This document shows positions 34,997 through 42,258 of a stretch of DNA of 64,000 nucleotides, in pieces. Source of the DNA: Mesorhizobium sp. L-8-3 (GTDB lineage Bacteria > Pseudomonadota > Alphaproteobacteria > Rhizobiales > Rhizobiaceae); NCBI RefSeq assembly GCF_016756615.1, contig NZ_AP023262.1, forward strand, positions 4,465,501 to 4,529,500, read 5' to 3'. A program made the position numbers and the translations under genes. The first letter of the stretch is position 1. Every line of letters starts with the position of its first letter. The notes below the pieces were generated by a model. That model did no database searches. It was not told where the DNA came from and saw only the letters and a list, made by a program, of their open reading frames with translations.

Positions 34997-35947
34997 ATGT
35001 CCTCATCGACCGAAACCGTCATCTTCGTCTTCGGGCTCGTCGCGCTCGGCTATCTCGCCGGGTGGTCGGGCTATCTCAAGGCCGAGACGGGTGACGCGCT
35101 GTCGGAATTCGCGGTCGGCGTCGCGGTTCCGCTGCTCCTGTTCCGCACCATGGTTTCGGCCGACTTCCACGGCGCGGCGCCATGGGCGCTGTGGGCGACC
35201 TATTTCACGGCCGCGGCAGTCGCATGGGCCGCGGGGCATCTGACGACGACGCGTTTGTTCGGCCGCGACGGCGCGACCGGAGTCGTCGGCGGGGTCGCCG
35301 CGGCATTCTCCAACACAGTGCTGCTCGGCATTCCCTTCACGCTCGGCGTCTTCGGAGAGCAGGGCGTGGAGATACTGTCGCTGATCGTTTCTGTGCATCT
35401 GCCTGTCATGATGGCGGCCTCGATCATCCTCTTCGGCCTGTTCGGCAGCGAGAAGGGCAAGCCGGTGAAGCCCGCGGCGCTGGTCAAGTCGTTCCTGTCC
35501 AGGCTATTCGTCAATCCGCTCGTCATCGGCATTCTCGCCGGTCTGGCGTGGCGGCTCACCGGGCTGCCCCTGCCGGGCTTCGCGCTGAGGCTGGTCGACG
35601 CGCTCGCCGGCATAGCGGGGCCGATCGCGCTTTTCGCCATGGGGCTCGGGCTCTTGAAGTTCGGCATATCGGGGAATGTGCGGCCGGCGCTCGTCCTATC
35701 GGTCCTGAAACTGTTCCTGATGCCGGCCGTCACGCTGCTCATGGCCTGGCTGCTCGGCCTGCCGCCGCTCGCGGCCAAGGTGGCGGTCGCGACGGCGGCG
35801 CTGCCTTCCGGCGTCAACTCCTATCTGATCGCCATTCAGTTCGGAACCGGCCAGGCCTTGGCCTCCAACCAGATGACAATCGCCACGGCTGCCGCGGTGG
35901 CGACGACCGCGCTCTGGCTTTCAATCGCCCAGATGATGTTCGGCTAG
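34997..35947 (+). CDS. AEC-family (auxin efflux carrier-type) transporter
   Basis: A 316-residue permease with about ten transmembrane segments arranged as two inverted halves. Landmarks are FGLVALGYLAGWSGYLK at the N-terminus, AFSNTVLLGIPFTLGVFGEQG in the first half and PSGVNSYLIAIQFGTG in the second, the conserved N-containing crossovers of the family. In bacteria these proteins export or import organic acids such as malate or malonate; the substrate here is unknown. ATG 34997 (MSSSTETVIF) gives the standard length; the open frame upstream is not hydrophobic and not conserved. Confidence 0.88.
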   Translation: MSSSTETVIFVFGLVALGYLAGWSGYLKAETGDALSEFAVGVAVPLLLFRTMVSADFHGAAPWALWATYFTAAAVAWAAGHLTTTRLFGRDGATGVVGGVAAAFSNTVLLGIPFTLGVFGEQGVEILSLIVSVHLPVMMAASIILFGLFGSEKGKPVKPAALVKSFLSRLFVNPLVIGILAGLAWRLTGLPLPGFALRLVDALAGIAGPIALFAMGLGLLKFGISGNVRPALVLSVLKLFLMPAVTLLMAWLLGLPPLAAKVAVATAALPSGVNSYLIAIQFGTGQALASNQMTIATAAAVATTALWLSIAQMMFG

Positions 35948-36101
35948 GCGGGACTTTTCGTTGTGCCAATGGGTTATGCCACCGCATTGCGATTGATCCC
36001 GCGTCATGCGCTGGGGTAAGACCATTCCATAGCCTCGGCCCTGCGGAATGACCGCATGGAACCAAGCGGTCGGCCAGGCTTTTGACAACGGAACAGAGAC
36101 C

Positions 36102-36118
36102 GGCGCCCCCGGGGCGCC
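36102..36118. promoter_or_regulatory. perfect GC hairpin just before the gabD ribosome site
   Basis: GGCGCCCC and GGGGCGCC form a perfect 8-bp stem around one C, ending 16 nt before the gabD ATG and abutting the GGGAGACGG ribosome site. Such a strong stem in the leader could limit initiation or protect the transcript end; role is inference. Confidence 0.45.
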
Positions 36119-36134
36119 GACGGGAGACGGAACC

Positions 36135-37592
36135 ATGCTCCAGAAAACCAGCCCCTTCATGCGGCAGGCCAACCTGATCAATGGCGAATGGGTGCAGGCC
36201 GATTCGGGCGCCACCGTCGATGTGATCAACCCGGCCACCGGCCTCAAGCTCGGCACCGTGCCGAAATCAGGCAAGGCCGAGACGCGGCGCGCCATCGAGG
36301 CGGCCGACGCCGCCTTCCAGACCTGGAAGAAAACTTCCGTGCTCGAGCGCCACAAGCTGCTGCGCAAGCTGCACGACGCGATCATGGACAACCAGCAGAC
36401 GCTGGGCGAACTGCTGACCATGGAGCAGGGCAAGTCGCTGACCGAAGCCAAGGGAGAGGTCGCCATTTCGGCCGCCTATGTTCTGTGGTTCGCCGAGGAG
36501 GGGCGTCGCGCCTATGGCGATGTCGTGCCGTCGCCCTGGGCCGACCGCCGCATCCTCGTGACGAAGGAGCCTACCGGCGTCGTCGCGGCCATCACGCCTT
36601 GGAACTTCCCCTCGTCGATGCTGTCGCGCAAGATCGGCCCGGCGCTCGCCGCCGGCTGCACGGTCGTGGTGAAACCCGCCTCGCAGACGCCCTATTCGGG
36701 CCTCGCCTGGGGAGCGCTCGCCGAAGAGGCCGGCTTCCCCAAGGGTGTCGTCAATGTCGTGACCGGTTCGGCGGGCGAGATCGGCGACGAACTGTGCACC
36801 AATCCGCTGGTCAAGAAGATCACTTTCACCGGCTCGACCGAGGTCGGCAAGCTGTTGATCCAGAAGGCTTCCTCGACGGTCAAGAAGGTGTCGATGGAAC
36901 TCGGCGGCAATGCGCCGTTCCTGGTCTTCGACGACGCCGACATCAAGCGCGCCGTCGAAGGCGCGATGGTGGCGAAATACCGCAATTCGGGCCAGACCTG
37001 CGTCTGCACCAACCGCTTCTTCGTGCAGGCGGGCGTCTATGACGAATTCGTCGAGAAGTTCGCCGAAGCCTCGCAGAAGCTGAAGATCGGCTCCGGTCTC
37101 GACGACGGTGTCCAGCAGGGGCCGCTCATCGACGACAAGGCGGTGGAGAAGGTCGAGGAGTTTGTCGCCGACGCCAAGGCCAAGGGCGGCCGCGTGGTCG
37201 CCGGAGGCAAGCGCCACGCGCTCGGCGGCTCCTTCTACGAACCGACCGTGATCGCCGACGCCACGCCGAAGATGCGCTTCATGAAGGAAGAGATTTTTGG
37301 TCCGGTCGCCCCGGTCTTCAGGTTCGAGACCGAGGAGGAGGCGGTGCGGCTCGCCAACGACACCGAATATGGTCTGGCCTGCTATTTCTATACGGGCGAT
37401 CTCGGCCGCGCCTTCCGGGTCATGGAAGGCCTCAAATACGGCATGGTCGGCGTCAATGAGGGCCTGATCACTACAGTCGAGGCGCCGTTCGGCGGCGTGA
37501 AGGAATCCGGTCTGGGCCGCGAAGGCGGACATCAGGGCATCGAGGACTATCTCGATACCAAATATGTCTGCATCGGCGGGCTCGGCCTCTAG
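36135..37592 (+). CDS. gabD: NAD(P)-dependent succinate-semialdehyde dehydrogenase
   Basis: A 485-residue aldehyde dehydrogenase. Catalytic residues are C289 in NSGQTCVCTNRFF and the Glu of SMELGGNAPFLVFDDAD; the N site is in TPWNFPSSM, and FTGSTEVGKLL is the cofactor-binding turn. The Cys-x-Cys (C289-V-C291) is typical of GabD, where the second Cys can form a redox-sensitive disulfide. It converts succinate semialdehyde to succinate in GABA breakdown. ATG 36135 matches family starts. No gabT is adjacent; the next gene on the strand is galM at 14 bp. Confidence 0.9.
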   Translation: MLQKTSPFMRQANLINGEWVQADSGATVDVINPATGLKLGTVPKSGKAETRRAIEAADAAFQTWKKTSVLERHKLLRKLHDAIMDNQQTLGELLTMEQGKSLTEAKGEVAISAAYVLWFAEEGRRAYGDVVPSPWADRRILVTKEPTGVVAAITPWNFPSSMLSRKIGPALAAGCTVVVKPASQTPYSGLAWGALAEEAGFPKGVVNVVTGSAGEIGDELCTNPLVKKITFTGSTEVGKLLIQKASSTVKKVSMELGGNAPFLVFDDADIKRAVEGAMVAKYRNSGQTCVCTNRFFVQAGVYDEFVEKFAEASQKLKIGSGLDDGVQQGPLIDDKAVEKVEEFVADAKAKGGRVVAGGKRHALGGSFYEPTVIADATPKMRFMKEEIFGPVAPVFRFETEEEAVRLANDTEYGLACYFYTGDLGRAFRVMEGLKYGMVGVNEGLITTVEAPFGGVKESGLGREGGHQGIEDYLDTKYVCIGGLGL

Positions 37593-37606
37593 GCGGCCCG
37601 ACAGAG

Positions 37607-38623
37607 ATGGACGGCGAACGCTTCGGCACGACCGGCGAGGGCGAGGCCGTCCATCGTTTCACGATGTCGGGCGGCGGCCTCACCGCCGCCGTCATGAACT
37701 GGGGCGCCGTGCTGCAGGACCTGCGGCTTGCGGGCCATGAGCCGCCGCTGGTCCTTGGCTTCGAGAAGTTCGACGACTATCCCGCCCATTCGCCCTATAT
37801 GGGGGCGATCGCCGGACGCTACGCCAACCGCATCAAGGACGGCCGTTTCATCATATCAGGCAGGCGCTGCCAGACGGACCGGAACTTCCTCGGCAAGCAC
37901 ACGCTGCATGGCGGGAAGGAAAGCTTCGGGAAGCGTGTCTGGCAGGTCGCGCTGCATGGCCCCGACTTCGTCACCCTGACACTCCATTCGCCCGACGGCG
38001 ACATGGGCTTCCCCGGTGCGCTCGACGTGAGCTGCACCTATCGGCTGAGGATCCCCGGCACGCTGTCGATCGAGCTCAGCGCGACATGCGAGGAGCCGAC
38101 GCTGTGCAATCTCGCGCACCATTCCTACTTCAATCTCGATGACGGCGGGGCTTCCGGCATCCTCGACCACAGGCTGATGCTGCCGGCCGGAGCCTATCTG
38201 CCGGTCGACGACGAGTTGATCCCGACCGGCGTGGTGCAGCCCGTCGAGGGTACGCCGTTCGATTTCCGCCATGCCCGGCCGATCCGCCTGGAGAGCGGTG
38301 GCCAGCAGATGGCATACGACCACAATTTCTGCCTCGCGGCGAGCCGCGGTCCGCTCCACCAGGCGGCCTGGGTGCAGGGCGCGGAATCGGGCCTCGAAAT
38401 GGAAGTGTGGACGACCGAGCCGGGCGTCCAGTTCTATTCCGGCCACAAGCTGGCGCCCGGGGCGAAGGGGCATGGCGGGCGCAGTTATGGGGCCTATGCG
38501 GGCCTCGCGCTCGAACCGCAGATCTGGCCCGATTCGCCCAATCGTTCCTATTTTCCGCAAGCGGTGCTGTGGCCGGGCGAAATTTATAGGCAGACGACGG
38601 AATATCGCTTCAGGCTGGGGTGA
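37607..38623 (+). CDS. galM: aldose 1-epimerase
   Basis: A 338-residue mutarotase of the galactose mutarotase fold, interconverting alpha and beta anomers of aldoses. Substrate-site landmarks are IAGRYANRIKDGRF, LHGGKESFGKRVWQV (first His), LAHHSYFNLDDGG (catalytic His), LPVDDELIPTG (Asp) and a C-terminal LALEPQIWPDSPN (catalytic Glu). All are in place. ATG 37607 lies 14 bp after the gabD stop; the two may be cotranscribed although they serve different pathways. The convergent KDG-kinase-like gene beyond the repeat suggests local sugar catabolism. Confidence 0.9.
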   Translation: MDGERFGTTGEGEAVHRFTMSGGGLTAAVMNWGAVLQDLRLAGHEPPLVLGFEKFDDYPAHSPYMGAIAGRYANRIKDGRFIISGRRCQTDRNFLGKHTLHGGKESFGKRVWQVALHGPDFVTLTLHSPDGDMGFPGALDVSCTYRLRIPGTLSIELSATCEEPTLCNLAHHSYFNLDDGGASGILDHRLMLPAGAYLPVDDELIPTGVVQPVEGTPFDFRHARPIRLESGGQQMAYDHNFCLAASRGPLHQAAWVQGAESGLEMEVWTTEPGVQFYSGHKLAPGAKGHGGRSYGAYAGLALEPQIWPDSPNRSYFPQAVLWPGEIYRQTTEYRFRLG

Positions 38624-38676
38624 CCCGGCGGTTTTCCCCTGTGTGGGTTACGATTTCAACCGTTCGCTCGAGACTA

Positions 38677-38869
38677 CCCCTCATCCGACCGCGCTTCGCG
38701 CGGCCACCTTCTCCCACAAGGGGCCCACAAGGGGAGAAGGGGACACTGCCGTGACACTTCCGCCAATCGTCTGCGTTGGTGATTTGCTGTGCCGGCAAAG
38801 CCAGGCTCCGGCCTTCTCCCCTTGTGGGAGAAGGTGGCCTCGCCCGTGAGGGCGAGGTCGGATGAGGGG
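38677..38869. repeat. long inverted-repeat element, family A copy 2
   Basis: Same structure as the 12371-12589 element: CCCCTCATCCGACC opens the left arm, and GGTCGGATGAGGGG closes the right arm, with internal CCCACAAGGGG palindromes. In this copy the left arm carries a local tandem duplication of about 10 bp (CCCACAAGGGG repeated). It lies between the convergent galM and sugar-kinase genes. Confidence 0.85.
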
Positions 38870-38909
38870 TGAGACGCCAGCGAGGGCAAAGGTCCGGAAC
38901 TGGTGATTT

Positions 38910-39833
38910 CTAAACCTCGAAGGCTTCCTTCAGCACCTCGAAGGGAGCGAGCGCGCCGCGAACCTGGACGACGGCGCAGGCCACCGCATGGCCATGGCGC
39001 GCAGATTCGGAGGGCTCGAAGCCGGCCAGTCGTGCGGCGAGATAGCCGCCGTTGAAGCTGTCGCCGGCGCCCGTCGTGTCGATGGCGACGGCGGTAATGG
39101 CCGGAACGGATTCCATCATGCGGCCGGACGCGACCAAGGCGGGCTCCTCGCCATTCTTGACGACGACCTCCTTCACGCCCGCGCCCTGCAGCCGCAATGC
39201 GGTCGCCTCCGGCGAGGCGTCGCCATAGAGCGCCTGCTCGTCAGGGAAAGTGGGCAGTGCGATATCGGTGACCGCGAGCGCTTCGGCGATCGCCGCGCGC
39301 GCGGTGGCCGCGTCCTGCCACAGGCGAGGCCGATAGTTGGGGTCGAAGGCGACGAGGCTGCCGGCCTTGCGTGCTGTGGCGATCGTTTCGACGAGCACCT
39401 TGCGCGCCGGCGCTTCGAGAATTGCCAAAGTGATTCCGGAAAAGTAGACAAGTGCCCGGTTTTCCAGGCTTTTTGCCAATGAATCCGGGTCGTCGGCGAG
39501 GCGGCGCGCTGCCGAATCGGAGCGCCAGTAGGTGAAGGACCGTTCCGCGCCCTTGAGCTTGATGGCGTAGAGGCCGGGCCGCGCGCCCGGGATGACAGGA
39601 CTGGCCGCGGTCCCGATGCCGTTTTCGCGGAAGAAGGCGATCTGGTCGCGCGAGAAGGGATCGTCGCCGAAGGCGGTCACATAGTCGGCCGGCATGTCGG
39701 ATGTGGTCAGCGCGCGCAGGGTCCATAGCGTGTTGAAGGTATCGCCGGCAAAACCCATCCGCCATTCGTCGCCGCGCGTGCCGGAAAGCTCCAGCATGCA
39801 TTCGCCGATCGACGCCACGCCGCGTCCCGCCAT
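38910..39833 (-). CDS. kdgK: PfkB-family sugar kinase, 2-keto-3-deoxygluconate kinase-like
   Basis: A 307-residue ribokinase-family enzyme. It begins VASIGECMLELSG and has GFAGDTFNTLWTLRAL (substrate loop), GLYAIKLKGAERSFTYWRSDSAAR and the catalytic anion-hole motif DTTGAGDSFNGGYLAARLAG near residue 255. The TYWRSDSAAR segment is typical of KDG kinases, which phosphorylate 2-keto-3-deoxygluconate for the Entner-Doudoroff route. ATG 39833 has GGGGAG upstream; the longer open frame is not conserved. No kdgA aldolase is adjacent, so the name rests on sequence alone. Confidence 0.82.
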   Translation of the reverse strand: MAGRGVASIGECMLELSGTRGDEWRMGFAGDTFNTLWTLRALTTSDMPADYVTAFGDDPFSRDQIAFFRENGIGTAASPVIPGARPGLYAIKLKGAERSFTYWRSDSAARRLADDPDSLAKSLENRALVYFSGITLAILEAPARKVLVETIATARKAGSLVAFDPNYRPRLWQDAATARAAIAEALAVTDIALPTFPDEQALYGDASPEATALRLQGAGVKEVVVKNGEEPALVASGRMMESVPAITAVAIDTTGAGDSFNGGYLAARLAGFEPSESARHGHAVACAVVQVRGALAPFEVLKEAFEV

Positions 39834-39970
39834 GGATTTTTTCTCCCCGATTGAGCGTTCCGCTCTACACTGCCGCACATCGGCTGGCCATGGCCGAACC
39901 GGATTCGCCCTGTTCCGGTACGTCAACTTTTTCCCGATACCGTTCGGGACCGTGAACACGGAGCATTAGC

Positions 39971-40408
39971 ATGAAATTGCGCCGAGCGGTGCTGATCGCG
40001 ATCGCCCTCGTCGCCGTCGTCCTGGCCGGCTGGGCGGCGATGCATTTCCTGGTCAGGCCGCCGGCCGAACTCGATCTCTCGCGTTCGAAGCCAAGCGCCA
40101 TGGGCCTCTATTCGGTGGCGATGGCCCCGGAGATCGAACCGGTGCAACGGGGCCCCCTCCAGGCGCTGGTGCTGACGCTGGCCACGCCTGACGGCAAGCC
40201 AGTCGAGGGTGCGCATATCACGGTCGGCGGCGGCATGCCGCAGCACGGTCACGGGCTGCCGACGTCTCCCGAGGTCACGGCCTATCTCGGGGATGGACGC
40301 TACAGGGTCGAAGGCGTGCGCTTCAACATGAGCGGCTGGTGGGAGCTAAAATTCGCGATCTCGGCGTCACCGGGCGACGACAGCGTGACGTTCAACCTTG
40401 TATTGTAG
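39971..40408 (+). CDS. FixH/YtkA-like single-span periplasmic protein
   Basis: A 145-residue protein with an N-terminal membrane helix (RAVLIAIALVAVVLAGWAAMHFL) and a beta-sandwich periplasmic domain: YSVAMAPEIEPVQRGPLQALVLTLATPDGKPVEGAHITVGGGMPQHGHGLPTSP, which is the YtkA/FixH fold with a PxHGHG-type His-rich turn that could bind metal. GWWELKFAISAS ends it. The gene is 22 bp upstream of a di-haem cytochrome lipoprotein gene, so the two probably work together in metal or redox handling. It is divergent from the kdgK-like gene. Confidence 0.75.
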   Translation: MKLRRAVLIAIALVAVVLAGWAAMHFLVRPPAELDLSRSKPSAMGLYSVAMAPEIEPVQRGPLQALVLTLATPDGKPVEGAHITVGGGMPQHGHGLPTSPEVTAYLGDGRYRVEGVRFNMSGWWELKFAISASPGDDSVTFNLVL

Positions 40409-40430
40409 GCAATCTCATATCGTAGGGGCA

Positions 40431-41630
40431 ATGAAGCGGCATTTCACAATAGTCTCACTCGTGCTAGCGACGGCGGTCGCCGGATGCCAGCCCGAAGGAC
40501 TGACCGAGGCAGAGAAGGCGACGGTCGCGTCGCTGTCGCTTTCCGCCCTGCCGCCGCTGCCCCCTGACCCCAGCAATCGCTATGCCGATCAGCCGCGCGC
40601 CGCCGCATTCGGCGCGACGCTGTTCTTCGAGCAGCGGCTCAGCCGCGACGGCAGCGTGGCCTGTGCGACCTGTCATCTGATCGACCGTCAGTTCCAGGAC
40701 GACAAGCCGCGGTCGGTGGGGCTCGCCATGACCAACCGCCGCTCGATGCCGCTCGCCGGCGTGGCGCGCACGCCCTTCCTGTTCTGGGACGGCCGCCGCG
40801 ACAGCCTTTGGGCCCAGGCGCTGACGCCGATGGAGGATCCGCGCGAGCATGGCGGCACACGCGCCTTCTACGCGCATGTCGTGAAGGACACGCTCCGCGA
40901 TCGTTACGAGCATGTCTTCGGGCCGCTGCCCGACCTTTCCGGCGTGCCGGTCAGCGCCGGGCCGCTCGGCTCGGAGGCGGAAAAGGCCGCCTGGGCGGCG
41001 ATGAGCGACGGGCAGCGCGCGGATGTCGACCAGGTTTTCGTCAATCTCGGCAAGGCGATCGCCGCCTTCGAGCGCAACATCGTCCACGAGCCCACGCGTT
41101 TCGACCGCTTCGCCGACGCGAACAGGGCGGGTCGGCAGCCGGAAGGCGATGCGGCGCTCACGGATGAGGAGATCTACGGGCTCAGACTGTTCATCGGCAG
41201 GGCGAACTGCGTCACCTGCCACAACGGGCCGCGATTCACGGACGACCATTTCCACAATACCGGCGTGCCGCCGGTGGCGGGCCTGCCGGACGACACCGGG
41301 CGGGAGGCCGGTGCGCGGCAGGTTCTCGCCGATCCCTTCAACTGCCTCGGCCGCTATAGCGACGCCAGGCCGGAAGAGTGCCGCGAACTGCGCTTCATGG
41401 TGAAGGACAGCCCCGAACAGGTCCGCGCCTTCAAGACCCCGTCGCTACGCGGCGCGTCCGCCCGTCCGCCCTATATGCATTCGGGCCAGTTTGGCTCGCT
41501 GAAAGAGGTTGTCGAACATTATGTCCAGGCGCCGAAAAGCGTTTCCGGCCACTCTGAACTTGCGCCGCTGAAGCTTTCCGACCGCGAGGTCTCGGCGCTG
41601 ATCGGGTTCCTGGGAACGCTGTCGCAATAG
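40431..41630 (+). CDS. di-haem cytochrome c peroxidase/MauG-family lipoprotein
   Basis: A 399-residue protein with a lipobox (ATAVAGC, lipidated C19), so probably anchored in the outer or inner membrane facing the periplasm. Two haem sites are visible: C78-A-T-C81-H82 and C260-V-T-C263-H264. FGATLFFEQRLSRDGSVACATCH and NRRSMPLAGVARTPFLFWDGRRDSL are standard CcpA/MauG blocks. Family members reduce hydrogen peroxide or carry out oxidative protein modification (MauG, MbnH). Pairing with a FixH-like protein favours a specific partner over general peroxidase function. ATG 40431. Confidence 0.85.
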   Translation: MKRHFTIVSLVLATAVAGCQPEGLTEAEKATVASLSLSALPPLPPDPSNRYADQPRAAAFGATLFFEQRLSRDGSVACATCHLIDRQFQDDKPRSVGLAMTNRRSMPLAGVARTPFLFWDGRRDSLWAQALTPMEDPREHGGTRAFYAHVVKDTLRDRYEHVFGPLPDLSGVPVSAGPLGSEAEKAAWAAMSDGQRADVDQVFVNLGKAIAAFERNIVHEPTRFDRFADANRAGRQPEGDAALTDEEIYGLRLFIGRANCVTCHNGPRFTDDHFHNTGVPPVAGLPDDTGREAGARQVLADPFNCLGRYSDARPEECRELRFMVKDSPEQVRAFKTPSLRGASARPPYMHSGQFGSLKEVVEHYVQAPKSVSGHSELAPLKLSDREVSALIGFLGTLSQ

Positions 41631-41635
41631 ACCGC

Positions 41636-42091
41636 CTACCTGTCCTTGACGGTTTCCATCGCCACGAAGGTCGAGGTCTGAGCCACATGGGGCAGGGCCG
41701 ATATCCGCTCACCGAGCACTTTGCGATAGGCGGCGATGTCGCGGGTGCGGATCTTCAGGAGATAGTCGAAGCTCGCCGCCATCATGTGGCACTGCTCGAT
41801 CTCGGTCACGCCCCGGACGGCCCGGTTGAAGGCGTCGAGAGCCGCCGATCGCGTGTCCGAGAGCTTGACCTGCACGAAGGCGACATGACCTTCGCCCATG
41901 CGCTCGCGGTCGATGACGGCCGAATATCCGCGGATATAACCCTCCGCCTCCAGCCGCCTGACTCTTGCATGCACCGGGGTCTTGGAAAGGCCGACTTTCG
42001 CCGCGAGCTCGGCCATGGAAAGCCGGCCATCGGCTGCCAGAGCCGCCAGTATGTTCCGGTCAATGCGGTCCAATTGATCTAAGTTTGTCAA
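41636..42091 (-). CDS. putR: Lrp/AsnC-family regulator of proline catabolism
   Basis: A 151-residue Lrp-type protein: an N-terminal helix-turn-helix (RNILAALAADGRLSMAELAAKVGLSKTPVHARVRRLEAEGYI) and a C-terminal RAM ligand-binding domain (GHVAFVQVKLSDTRSAALDAFNRA, SFDYLLKIRTRDIAAYRKVLGERI). Divergent from putA with a 167-bp intergenic region, the standard PutR arrangement in alphaproteobacteria, where PutR activates putA in response to proline. This fits with PutA lacking a DNA-binding domain. Confidence 0.92.
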   Translation of the reverse strand: MTNLDQLDRIDRNILAALAADGRLSMAELAAKVGLSKTPVHARVRRLEAEGYIRGYSAVIDRERMGEGHVAFVQVKLSDTRSAALDAFNRAVRGVTEIEQCHMMAASFDYLLKIRTRDIAAYRKVLGERISALPHVAQTSTFVAMETVKDR

Positions 42092-42258
42092 ATCTGCAGT
42101 CCTAATCTATCGGCTGATGCCAAAATGATAGACCAAAAGGTCCTTCAGTTCCATTTATTCAGACCATCCGGAAAAAGCGACCATGCTATAGAGGCCGCCA
42201 GTCTCCGGCTTGCCACCGGGGACATTCCAGATCACTCTCGCAACCGACGGGGTATGCC
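42092..42258. promoter_or_regulatory. putR-putA divergent promoter region
   Basis: This 167-bp stretch separates the divergent starts and is AT-richer than the flanks. It should hold both promoters and the PutR sites, but no single strong palindrome stands out. Weak ATAGACC/TCTATCGG-like elements occur around 42108-42140. Confidence 0.45.
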
